This document shows positions 43,801-52,259 of a stretch of 64,000 nucleotides of DNA, one piece after another. Source of the stretch: Trichomonas vaginalis G3. Its lineage: Eukaryota; Parabasalia; Trichomonadida; Trichomonadidae. A program made the position numbers and the translations under genes. The stretch lies in assembly GCF_026262505.1 (NCBI RefSeq), contig NC_067208.1, positions 4,349,962 to 4,413,961 on the forward strand, given 5' to 3'. How positions within the stretch are numbered: position 1 is the stretch's first letter; each line of letters opens with the position of its first letter. Under the pieces are notes generated by a model, which did not search any database, was not told the DNA's origin, and saw only the letters and a list, made by a program, of their open reading frames with translations.

Positions 43801-43815
43801 TTTATTTTTATAAAA
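43801..43815 (+). promoter_or_regulatory. TTTATTTTTATAAAA box shared with the polymerase gene
   Basis: The 18 bases TTTATTTTTATAAAAATG, including the start codon, are identical to those before the DNA polymerase (54,413-54,430, minus). It suggests joint control of replication genes. Confidence 0.5.
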
Positions 43816-45050
43816 ATGTACAGAATAGACGTTTCAGATTTTTATGACTTCCAAGCATTCAGAAATATGTGTCCATTTCGAGACTATAACAAAGCAGTCG
43901 AGAATTTGAAACGTTTAGTCATTTATGTCGACTCTGCCCCAGAATGTTATGTTATGAAAGAATGGGATGTTGTCTTTAACAAACCAAGAGCAACAATAGT
44001 TTCAGAACAAGAATGTAGACAAAAACTTAAGAAAATAAAAGTCGTACAAGTTGGTATGAAGATGTTAGATGCTTGGGATATTTTATTGTCAAAGTTAGAA
44101 GATTTTTCAGTTCGAGTAATAAAGTTTATACACCTTCTCCAAACTTCTATTCTATCTTCACTGGATATAAATATGAACAAGTAGAATGGAAAGAAAATGT
44201 TATAAAGCTTGTTAGACCATGTCAAAGAAATTATATGCAATGGAAACGAAAGAGTCTATGAGTATATCTTATGTTGGTTTGCAAACATCTTACAACATCC
44301 AAGTGCTAAAAATGAAACTGCTCTCATTATAATTGGAAAACAAGGAACAGGTAAGAATACTTTCTTTACAGATATTTTGTGCAAACTGTTAGAGGGCTAT
44401 TCGAACCCGAATATGACAAACTTAGAAAACATCTGCGGTAAATTTAACTCTTCAATAGAGAATATGAAACTTATAGTTTGCAATGAACTTCAAAGTATAG
44501 ATACAACAAAATTTTAAACTCAGATGCTTTGAAGAGTCTTATAACAGACAAAGTTGGAGTTGTTGAAAGAAAGTATAAAGACCAAAGAGTTTGTGAAAAT
44601 GTTTGCAAACTTCATTATGGTTTCAAACAATTCTGTTCCGATGAAGTTAGAAAGTTCTGACAGAAGATATGTAGTTGTCAGAACGTCAGATTCTCATATG
44701 CAAGATACAGAATATTTTGACGACTTAGCAGAAAACTTTGACATCTGACTTTTACAACCACTTGTTCTCATATTTTATGACATTAGATATTTCAAAGTTC
44801 AATCCAAGACAAATTCCACATACCGAAGAGAGACAAACATTGTTAGAAGCAAACAAGAGTGATATATGAACTGTTCATAGATGAAACTGACTTTGAGTGT
44901 TTAGATGAAAGGTCATTGTACGATTCGTATAAACAATATTGTCAAGAATATGGTTATATGACAGCGTCTAAACGAACATTCTTGGCAAATGTCAAAAGTC
45001 TTTTAGACGTACAGAATGGTGTATATACAAAGAAAAATTTTTATGAGTAA
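43816..45050 (+). pseudogene. SF3-type replicative helicase, frameshifted
   Basis: Open pieces at 43,816-44,184, 44,209-44,517, 44,554-44,748 and 44,859-45,050 give about 410 residues. Visible motifs: Walker A G-K-Q-G-T-G-K-N-T-F-F, Walker B-like L-I-V-C-N-E-L, motif C/arginine-finger region I-M-V-S-N-N-S-V-P and D-R-R-Y-V-V-V-R. The last piece resembles the winged helical end of D5-like helicases. SF3 helicases of DNA viruses form hexamers that unwind the template. No primase domain is evident in the first 120 residues. The upstream box equals that of the DNA polymerase. Four frame changes. Confidence 0.8.
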
Positions 45051-45114
45051 ATTTTAAAAAAATATTTTTATCCGATAGAAAAGATGACGAAAATTCATCT
45101 CAGTAAATAAGTAC

Positions 45115-45503
45115 ATGACAGAAGTCAAAGAAGAACTAGACCCATTCGCTTATTTGAATGTTACTTCTACCATTTTGAAAAGTCTACATTTGACAAAGTT
45201 TGGAACATCGAACCAGTTAAAGTTTGCTATTGTGACTAAAAATGGTGCGAAATTTGAAGACTTAGAATAGAAGGTTTGTTAGCAGTCAAGAAAATTTTGA
45301 CAGAAGGTTTCTCAAACCTTTAAAGAAGGCAAAGCATACAAACTTGTTATACCTTATGAACCAAAGAAAGCAGACGACTATGAATATTATGAGTCTAAGA
45401 TAGTTGAAGTTCAAGGTAAGTTGGGTAAAAAGATTTTAGAGTCTAAGCCAGTGTTTGCTCTAAAGAGGAAGAGAACATTGACATTGACCCAGAAATGTTC
45501 TAA
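45115..45503 (+). pseudogene. Maverick protein of about 128 residues, frameshifted, unknown
   Basis: Starts MTEVKEELDPFAYLNV. Frame changes near 45,265, 45,320 and 45,460; the end reads D-I-D-P-E-M-F. The middle has G-K-A-Y-K-L-V-I-P-Y. The small size and beta-like middle could fit a nucleic-acid-binding protein, but nothing was recognised. Confidence 0.5.
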
Positions 45504-45526
45504 AAATAAAATTTTATTTTTACATG

Positions 45527-45970
45527 TCAAATTTCTTTTTCTTCTGGTTCAGGTTCTTTCTTCTCTTCTTCTACTTTCTTTCTTTCTCTTTCTCTCTTCT
45601 TCTTCTTTTCTGGTGGAGTTATGTCAAATTTCTCCGAACCATATTTATGTAAAAGTTCTTTGTCCTTTAATAGCTCTTCTATTCTGTTTTCTATTTCATC
45701 TTCAAGAACAGCGCATGTGCCTTCTTTGCATTCTAAGAACTTTTGTTGGACTTCATCTTTCCAATCGGCGTCATCTCTGTCAACAAGTCTGTCATTGACA
45801 AATTTTAAGACTGCTCTTTGTAATGTTTTATGGTTCTTGTCATATTCCCAGAAACAGAACTTTAGAACAAATTCCCCTTTCTTGTTTACACTATGTAAGA
45901 TTTTATGGTCGACAGATGTTTTGCTGTCGAAAAGCTTGTCTCGAATATAGATAGCGAAATCGCTAGACAT
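45527..45970 (-). CDS. Maverick protein of 147 residues with charged coiled tail
   Basis: Start taken at ATG 45,970 (MSSDFAIYIRDK). It has an intact frame. The N-terminal 100 residues are globular (V-L-K-F-C-F-W-E-Y-D, W-K-D-E-V-Q-Q-K-F), and the last 40 are a K/E/R/P-rich tail. No domain recognised. It is convergent with the preceding gene and divergent from the ATPase gene (36 bases between starts). Confidence 0.65.
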   Translation of the reverse strand: MSSDFAIYIRDKLFDSKTSVDHKILHSVNKKGEFVLKFCFWEYDKNHKTLQRAVLKFVNDRLVDRDDADWKDEVQQKFLECKEGTCAVLEDEIENRIEELLKDKELLHKYGSEKFDITPPEKKKKRERERKKVEEEKKEPEPEEKEI

Positions 45971-46006
45971 TTTCAAAAAGATAAAAATTTTAATTTTTCT
46001 AAAAAT

Positions 46007-46864
46007 ATGTTAGAAAAAAAGTTTGCTGACATTGACAAGAAATTTGAGAATGTTTTTGAAGAAGACAAGAGGAAGTTAGAAAATGCTCAGATAAAACCTA
46101 TACATGACAAGTTCTTATTGCTCAGAATGGTATAACAGGTCTAATTGCACCACCTGGGTCGGGTAAGACTTTCACTTATCTTAAAATGGCTGCACAACAA
46201 CAAGAACTAGATGAGAAGAACCCATTCTATGAGTTAGTAGTCATTTGTAGTACTTCTGGTCAATTTGACCAAACCGTAAATTCGTTCAAAGATATTATAA
46301 AAAGTCTAAGTTAGTATGTATAAAAAGACTCTGAGTTGTTAGATTGGATAAAGAAGTACCAAAGAAGAGTTTTGAAGTACAATGCTATAAATGAGTATGT
46401 CAATTCGAAGTTTAAAGACCCAAATGAGGAAATGCAGAGAATATTAGAGAAGAAACACTTCAGAAACAAACAGAAAGAGATAGAATACATTTCGAAGAAA
46501 TTTGCAATCTTACGATTGGAAGACTTACCCTCACAGATGTCTTCTTATCTTAGATGATTTCGCCTCTCATCCTTTGTTAAAGAACAGAGAACAAGATATG
46601 TGTCGAATTCTTAAGAAGCTCAGACACTTCAACATCTCAGTTGTCATTGTGTACAGACAGCAAAGAGTTAAGTAAGGATGTTAAAAGAATACTTACTGAT
46701 ATCATACTTTTCCCTGGATTGTCCGAAGACGATTTCATGGAACTTATGAAAGAGTCCATGGCAGGTAAGTTTGACAGACATGAACTATGGGAGAGTACAA
46801 AGTCATACAAGACCCTCATATTCTTTCAGAATTCACATCTACGCAAACAAAGTTCAAATTGTAA
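46007..46864 (+). pseudogene. A32/FtsK-like genome-packaging ATPase, frameshifted
   Basis: Starts MLEKKFADIDKKFE. Walker A is G-L-I-A-P-P-G-S-G-K-T-F (about 46,140-46,175, in a second frame). Walker B is L-L-I-L-D-D-F-A (about 46,545), followed by R-H-F-N-I-S-V-V-I-V as in the sensor region of A32-like ATPases. The end reads T-Q-T-K-F-K-L at 46,864. About 285 residues, with frame changes near 46,120, 46,310, 46,540 and 46,650. These ATPases pump the genome into capsids of Polintons, virophages and large DNA viruses. Confidence 0.82.
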
Positions 46865-46969
46865 AAAGTCAAGCTTGAAAAATAAAGAGTTTAGTCTTAG
46901 TCTGTGTGGTTCTGCAGCTTTCGGTTCTTCTGGCTTTGGAATGGACTCGGTTGGTGGTACGTCGGACAT
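46826..46969 (-). pseudogene. Short MSDVPP frame at the edge of repeat array 1
   Basis: 47 residues, MSDVPPTESIPKPEEPKAAE then a basic stretch; proline/glutamate-rich. It begins exactly at the left edge of the array and runs into the ATPase 3' end. The same MSDVPP start is found at the left edge of array 2 (51,475), there without its body. It is probably the truncated 5' end of a gene. Confidence 0.45.
46868..46886 (+). repeat. 19-bp direct repeat flanking array 1, left
   Basis: GTCAAGCTTGAAAAATAAA, repeated at about 47,474-47,492. It contains the palindrome TCAAGCTTGA. Confidence 0.6.
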
Positions 46970-46971
46970 TG

Positions 46972-47408
46972 TCTTGAAACAATAAAAGACTTGTCTTGAA
47001 AAAGTAAAAGACTTGTCTTGAAAAAGTAAAAGACTTGTCTTGAAAAAGTAAAAGACTTGTCTTGAAAAAGTAAAAGACTTGTCTTGAAAAAGTAAAAGAC
47101 TTGTCTTGAAAAAGTAAAAGACTTGTCTTGAAAAAGTGAAAGGACTTGTCTTGAAAAAGTACGGGTATCGTCTGAAATCAAGACCACTGTTCTCAAATTT
47201 GAGAACTTTACACCAAAAAATTTCTTGAAAAATAACGGGTCTTGTCTTGAAAAAGTAAAAGACTTGTCTTGAAAAAGTAAAAGACTTGTCTTGAAAAAGT
47301 AAAAGACTTGTCTTGAAAAAGTAAAAGACTTGTCTTGAAAAAGTAAAAGATTTGTCTTGAAACAATAAAAGACTTGTCTTGAAAAAGTAAAAGACTTGTC
47401 TTGAAACA
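46972..47408. repeat. 22-bp tandem repeat array 1
   Basis: About 15 units of AAAAGACTTGTCTTGAAAAAGT in two blocks separated by a unique spacer (about 47,157-47,240, containing TATCGTCTGAAATC and TTCTCAAATTTGAG). Each unit holds the palindrome AAGACTTGTCTT. The array lies between two outward starts, MSDVPP (minus) and MTDIDPADEAIY (plus). All frames across it are open because of the unit sequence; it is not taken as coding. Confidence 0.85.
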
Positions 47409-47603
47409 ATGACCGACATAGACCCAGCAGATGAGGCAATTTACATTATAGAGCTACCTGAGCCATCTTTGGTGTCAAGCTTGAAAAATAAATGGTTCAT
47501 CTACTCTACTTGTTTGAAGTTGTCAAAATACTCTGTTATTTTTTCTTTCAGTAGCGGTAAGTCTTCTTTGAAGGTAAGTATTGTACAACCTTTCATATCA
47601 TAG
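47409..47603 (+). pseudogene. Truncated DEAIY gene at the edge of array 1
   Basis: MTDIDPADEAIYIIELPEPS matches the start of the gene at 51,833 (MVEVEPTDEAIYLIEI). After about 22 residues it enters the direct repeat and then the antisense of the neighbouring KilA-N gene, so only the gene start is present. Confidence 0.55.
47474..47492 (+). repeat. 19-bp direct repeat flanking array 1, right
   Basis: Second copy of GTCAAGCTTGAAAAATAAA, 606 bp to the right of the first. Confidence 0.6.
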
Positions 47604-48312
47604 TGTGTTTGAGGTAACGTATCTTGAACTATTTGTTTCACATCTTCATTCGGTGTCATTGAAATCGGTAAGTTTTCGCGATAGAACCAATTTCTGTCAG
47701 ATTTGTAAATCTTAGCAAGGTCGTAAAAGCTTTTGTTGTTTCTTCTGACTAAATGCAAATAACCATATCTCTGTCTTCTTCATTTTCCATCTCTTCAGTG
47801 TAAATCATATACTTATAGTTCTTTTCCTTTCCTTTTGGTACCGAACGTGGTATTCTTTTCTGTATGGTTTTGTCTTTTGCTTCAAGCTTGTTCTCTAGCT
47901 CTTCACGTTCTTGTCTATGAATTTCGTCTAACATCATGAAAATATAACAAGCGTAACGAGGTGAAGCCCACATTGCTACAGCATTTACTAAAAGTCTATG
48001 AACATACCAACCTCTCAAACCATTTGGCAAATTTTGACGATTTTCGTACGGAATCTCGACCCTCGGTTTTCCGAGGGTCGCAAACATATGAGGAAATTCT
48101 TCTAAAAGTTCTTTTGTCTGTTGGTTTTCAAACCAATGGTATGCTTGCTTTGTAGAACGAAGAGCATTCAAAAATACTTTGCATTTGGTACATATCGTAT
48201 CGTCTTGACCGAACGAATGAGACGGAGTTGTTTTGTTAAACTGTATGTACTCGTATTCTTCATTTATAGCTTCATGGACTATAACTGTTGTTGTGTTCTC
48301 TGTTGTTGACAT
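47501..48312 (-). pseudogene. KilA-N domain protein with C-terminal extension, frameshifted
   Basis: Start taken at MSTTENTTTV (48,312), preceded by the TGTAAGGACAGAT box. The KilA-N DNA-binding core shows L-R-G-W-Y-V-H-R-L-L-V-N-A-V-A-M-W-A-S-P-R. The charged linker ends near 47,755, where one frame change leads to an 85-residue C-terminal domain (L-H-L-V-R-R-N-N ... Y-F-D-N-F-K-Q) similar in position to the extra domains of viral KilA-N proteins. About 270 residues. KilA-N proteins are common in DNA viruses and phages, probably as DNA-binding regulators. Confidence 0.78.
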
Positions 48313-48327
48313 ATCTGTCCTTACATA
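48313..48327 (-). promoter_or_regulatory. TATGTAAGGACAGAT start-proximal box
   Basis: Nearly the same box lies before the starts at 49,007 (TATGTAAGAACAGAA), 51,423 (ATTGTAAGAACAGAA) and 50,463 (ATTGTAAGAAC). Confidence 0.55.
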
Positions 48328-48400
48328 CAAAATAAAAAATAAAAAAAAATAAAAATTAGCGTTATTTTCTATCTTGTATAAAAGACCAAAAATAAACGCT

Positions 48401-49007
48401 TTACATGTATTTTTCAGCAACTTCGTCAAATAATTTTATAGCTTTATCTATCTCATCTACTTCAAACGTTTCCTTACCTTTCGTGGAGCACCATACATTT
48501 TCTCAAACTTTTCAAGTAGTTCTGTTTCTGCAGCTCTCATATCATTAACAAACACAACCTTGACTCTATTGACTGTACTGTCATATCTTTGAGTTATATT
48601 ATATGTTCTTCCTATCTTATATCTCTTTGTATTGAAGTCCTTCGGTTTCTGAACGATGTAAAGTAAGCCTTCACTGCAACGTTCTGAGTCGAATAAACCA
48701 TATGTTATGAAATTATATCCAACAACTGGGTCTAACCATAACAAAACTATTGTATAAGACTTTTGTCTATAAGATATGCTGTAGTTCCATAGAATCTTAC
48801 CGATATCATAAGCTCAGGATTTCTTGTCAAAATTTTCTGAGTAGAAGCAATTCTAACCAGTCGTGGTTTCTTTCCAGATGGAGATATAATGTCTGACAAA
48901 GAATATTTGTTGTATTTCTTTGAGTATCTTACGTTTAAATCACCTATTCTAACCAATTTGGTGTCATTGTCTATCTTTTTAACTGTTTCAAACTCAATGT
49001 TTAACAT
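48401..49007 (-). pseudogene. T5orf172/GIY-YIG-like protein, frameshifted
   Basis: Start MLNIEFETVKKID at 49,007. The N-terminal 85 residues resemble a small DNA-binding module (D-L-N-V-R-Y-S-K-K-Y). After a frame change near 48,760, the C-terminal part has G-L-L-Y-I-V-Q-K-P ... Y-K-I-G-R-T-Y-N-I-T-Q-R-Y, the GIY-YIG-type pattern of the T5orf172 domain that often accompanies KilA-N or Bro domains. Another change near 48,475 gives the end A-E-K-Y-M at 48,401. About 200 residues. Confidence 0.7.
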
Positions 49008-49022
49008 TTCTGTTCTTACATA
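49008..49022 (-). promoter_or_regulatory. TATGTAAGAACAGAA start-proximal box
   Basis: Member of the KilA-N-cluster box set, directly before the ATG. Confidence 0.55.
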
Positions 49023-49154
49023 CAAAATAAAAAAAATATTTTATAAAAAACTAACTTTATTTTTATTTTGTATAAAAGATATGATTTCATAGAGTTTTTT
49101 TCACGAAGTGCAAAAGTTCACTTCGTCAAAAAAATACAGTTATATAATGAAATT

Positions 49155-49250
49155 TGGTCATTTTTTCACGATTTTCATGAGTTTTAGGCGACCAGGTTTT
49201 TTTCCCTACTCGCAATTTTTTACGATTTTCATGAGTTTTAGGCGAGTAAG
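49155..49250. repeat. Duplicated ACGATTTTCATGAGTTTTAG segment
   Basis: Two copies about 60 bp apart, each followed by GCGA. It lies in the gap between minus-strand genes. Confidence 0.6.
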
Positions 49251-49304
49251 ATTTTCTATCTTGTATAACAGTTATATAATGAAAAAGTGTCATTTTTTTC
49301 AGCA

Positions 49305-49542
49305 AAAATATATTTTAGGGTAGAAGGGTATATCTACCCCGTTTTCTACCCTCATTTCTACCCTCTTGAATTTTCATGATTTCATCGTACATGTTTTGTC
49401 AAGACTTCTTCGTAAATGTTTTGTCAAGACTTCTTCGTAAATGTTTTGTCAAGACTTCTTCGTAATGAGCGTAAATCAGACAAAAATATATTTTAGGGTA
49501 GAAGGGTATATCTACCCCGTTTTCTACCCTCTTTTCTACCCC
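49305..49542. repeat. Internal copy of terminal-repeat subrepeats
   Basis: Two AAAATATATTTTAGGGTAGA segments with CTACCCCGTTTTCTACCC variants flank three GTTTTGTCAAGACTTCTTCG repeats. These are the same units that make up the terminal inverted repeats. Confidence 0.75.
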
Positions 49543-49549
49543 AGTTATT

Positions 49550-50463
49550 TTATAAGCGTTTTACATGGTAAACATTGTGAATTCGTGAAATTCTAAACAA
49601 TTTCGTAGCTTCTATTTCTTCTGTCAGTACATCGAATGTTTTAACAATGCCGAAAGTTTCTTTATACTTCTTCTTGACGTCAGATAGAAGGAAATCTTCT
49701 GCTGTTGGATAGTTTTTGTTCAGAAATGTCAACATGTCCATTTTATCTTCTGCTGGTTTCTCTACTTCTTTCTTTAAGTCAGCATAGTCGTTTCTCATAC
49801 GTTCTATCTCTTTGACGGAGTAGTTATATTTCCTCATTGCTGCTTTACATTTAGAACATTGCGGGTTCATTTTTGCGTTATATTCTGAAACCTTACCTGC
49901 TAGTATGACTAAGGCGTCAATTGCTCTCTTTAACTCAAAAGTTGCGGGTTTTATCTGTTCATTCCATATCTTACCTCTTCTATCTTTATCTCTTATCTGC
50001 CATACACATTTTGCAACTAACGAAACAAAGTTATCGTAGGTCTTAAATTCTTCAGATTTGTATATGTCAGAGATGTTCTTATATACCATATCGCAATCTT
50101 TGTCCATGACTTTGTGGTTGCAATGAAATCCAAGAAACTCATAGTTTACCTTTCGTATGAACTTCTTTATTTCTACTGAGTCAGTTGCTTTGACTTCTAT
50201 TTCATCGAATTCTGAATAGTGAGTTTTTGTTGTTGGATTTCAGGAAGTTTAGGTAGATGGTCAATAATATCCTGCATTTCATAAAGATACTGTTCATTTG
50301 TTTCATCTTTCGCACTACAGTTTAGATCTCCTTGGAGAAGTTCTTGCTTTATCTTCTGGATTTCTGTTTCGAAAGTATATGAAGAAGGAATGAAGCTTTT
50401 CATCTCTACTAACATTGAAGTTGGGTTCATGACTAACGAGTTTGGTGCTGTTGTTGCTAACAT
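49550..50463 (-). pseudogene. Maverick protein of about 304 residues, one frameshift, unknown
   Basis: Start MLATTAPNSLVMNP at 50,463 behind TTGTAAGAAC. A frame change near 50,225 joins the first 80 residues to a segment with F-L-G-F-H-C-N-H-K and then the 185-residue piece beginning M-D-K-D-C-D-M-V. The latter has C-S-K-C-K within a helical region, probably too few cysteines for a zinc finger. It is helical and charged overall. It lies between KilA-N genes and has the same start box, so it is probably part of the same regulatory class. Confidence 0.55.
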
Positions 50464-50474
50464 GTTCTTACAAT
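50464..50474 (-). promoter_or_regulatory. ATTGTAAGAAC start-proximal box
   Basis: Shortened member of the KilA-N-cluster box set, directly before the ATG. Confidence 0.45.
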
Positions 50475-50525
50475 AAAAATAAAAAAATATTTTTTTAAAA
50501 AAACCAACTTTATTTCTATCTTAAG

Positions 50526-50740
50526 GAAATTCATGAAAATTCAAGAGTTTTGTGTGTTTTCTACGAGGGTAGAAAAGAGGGTAGAAAACGGGGTAGATAT
50601 ACCCTTCTACCCTAAAATATATTTTTATTGAATTCAGCAACAAAATTCAAGAGTTTTGTGTGTTTTCTACGAGGGTAGAAAAGAGGGTAGAAAACGGGGT
50701 AGATATACCCTTCTACCCTAAAATATATTTTGTGCTGAAT
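50526..50740. repeat. Second internal copy of terminal-repeat subrepeats
   Basis: Two units of GAGGGTAGAAAAGAGGGTAG...TACCCTAAAATATATTTT in the opposite orientation to 49,305-49,542, with AGAGTTTTGTGTGTTTTCTA between them. The two internal blocks thus form an inverted pair around the gene at 49,550-50,463. Confidence 0.75.
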
Positions 50741-50762
50741 TCAATAAAAATAAATGGTTCAT

Positions 50763-51423
50763 TTACTCACAATATTTTTGTACAAAACAACCCCAAGCTT
50801 TTAACCTCTCTTCTGCAGCTTCTAATGCTATCTTAGCGAGTTCATATTCTCTAAATTCTCTCTTTAAATCTTCTTGTTCCCATTGGTCTAGTTCGTATGG
50901 CGAGTCTCTATAACCAGAACATATCTCACGTTCATGTTCTATTTGTTTTTCATGCATTTTTCTAACTTCTTCTTCAAACAAAGGTTTTGCATTCTCTACT
51001 GTATCTTCAAGTTCTTCTTCATCTAACTTCTCATGAACTTTCTTGTCTATGGAGTCCATAATTTTTCCAACTGCTATGCAATATTTTGGAGAAGCCCACA
51101 TTGCTATATAGTTTAGAAGTCTTGGGTCTACATACGTTCCTCTAACCTGTTTGATTTCATCAGGAATTCCTGCATGAACTTTGTATAAAAAGCAACCGCC
51201 GTTTTCCCGGGTTGGTATATTCTTCACAAAATGCCTCAAAATACTCTTCCCAGGACTTATTTTCCAACAACCTTCTAAAGTCTTTCCTAAACTGCTGACA
51301 CATCTTTGTTGCATTTATATAACCATCCTTGTCTCTACGTAAGACTTCAATACCGTTGTAAGTGCCTTTTGTGAATGTTTCGCCATTAGATTTGTTCGTG
51401 AACGTTTTTGCTTCGACTGACAT
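50763..51423 (-). pseudogene. KilA-N domain protein, frameshifted
   Basis: Start MSVEAKTFTNKSNGE. The first piece has G-I-E-V-L-R-R-D-K-D-G-Y-I-N-A-T-K-M-C, the hallmark N-terminal half of KilA-N. One frame change near 51,215 leads to V-R-G-T-Y-V-D-P-R-L-L-N-Y-I-A-M-W-A-S-P, the second half, then a long charged helix and C-terminal W-G-C-F-V. About 220 residues. Preceded by the TTGTAAGAACAGAA box. Confidence 0.85.
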
Positions 51424-51438
51424 TTCTGTTCTTACAAT
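51424..51438 (-). promoter_or_regulatory. ATTGTAAGAACAGAA start-proximal box
   Basis: Member of the KilA-N-cluster box set. It lies between this gene and the MSDVPP edge of repeat array 2. Confidence 0.55.
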
Positions 51439-51475
51439 AAAAATAAAAAATATTTTTTGGTGGGACGTCGGACAT

Positions 51476-51832
51476 TCGTTTGTGGCTTAACCGTCGGACC
51501 ACAACGATAAAAATCTCTGCTCCTAGCAGTACTGCTACTGACAGTAGCAGTACTTTTTCTGACAGTAGCAGTACTTTTACTGACAGTAGCAGTACTTTTT
51601 CTGACAGTAGCAGTACTTTTTCTGACAGTAGCAGTACTTTTTCTGACAGTAGCAGTACTTTATCGTCGAAAACCCTCTCAAATTTTCCTTTTTACTGCTC
51701 GTAGCAGTACTTTTACTGCTCGTAGCAGTACTTTTACTGACAGTAGCAGTACTTTTACTGACAGTAGCAGTACTTTTTCTGACAGTAGCAGTACTTTTTC
51801 TGACAGTAGCAGTACTTTTACTGACAGTAGCA
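51476..51832. repeat. 21-bp tandem repeat array 2
   Basis: About 13 units of GACAGTAGCAGTACTTTTACT and a few TGCTCGTAGCAGTACTTTTAC variants, in two blocks around a unique spacer (51,663-51,695, TCGTCGAAAACCCTCTCAAA). Units contain AGTACT and can pair as CAGTA/TACTG. Left edge: MSDVPP on the minus strand with GGTGGGACGTCGGACATT. Right edge: the ATG of the DEAIY gene. The layout is the same as in array 1, the repeat unit is different. Confidence 0.85.
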
Positions 51833-52199
51833 ATGGTCGAGGTCGAACCTACCGACGAGGCAATTTACCTAATTGAAATTAACGAGCTTGTTAAAAGACT
51901 TCCTCAGGCAGAATGTAAAAGGCAAGCTTGTTAACTGTTGGATAACGGGAAGGGCTGCCTTGAATCTCGAGACTTCGACTGGAATTCCAATTCAAATACC
52001 AGACGGGACAGCCTACGACGACATAAAGCAAGCAAAGAAGGAAGCTCTTCTCAAGTTCTTTGCCAAGCGTCCTTGGATACGACTTCCAAACAGAGAGAAC
52101 CCTTTCCCAAGAATGAGCCAAATTCTCAAGGGTCTCCTTCACTTCTCGGGTCAGCCGTTCTACATAACCTGTGAAGGCGACATCCAACCAGTTCAGTAA
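51833..52199 (+). pseudogene. DEAIY gene, about 121 residues, one frameshift, unknown
   Basis: Starts MVEVEPTDEAIYLIEINELV. A frame change near 51,920 leads to G-K-L-V-N-C-W-I-T-G-R-A-A-L-N-L and on to C-E-G-D-I-Q-P-V-Q. The C-terminal half is basic and aromatic (F-F-A-K-R-P-W-I-R-L-P-N-R). It is more GC-rich than its neighbours. No family recognised. A truncated relative of its start is at 47,409. Array 2 lies directly upstream and is likely to be its control region. Confidence 0.6.
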
Positions 52200-52259
52200 A
52201 CATCTCATTTTAACTTACTTTTTTTATGTTTTTTGTGAAAGTGTCAAAAATAAATTGTT

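Noticed and set aside
46826-47439. Long minus-strand frames with a 22-residue F-T-F-S-R-Q-V-F-Y repeat
   Set aside because: They arise because a 22-bp unit without stops is open in all frames; no start box or conserved flank supports translation.
46972-51832. CRISPR-like array
   Set aside because: Units follow each other directly without variable spacers, and there are no cas genes; eukaryotic element.
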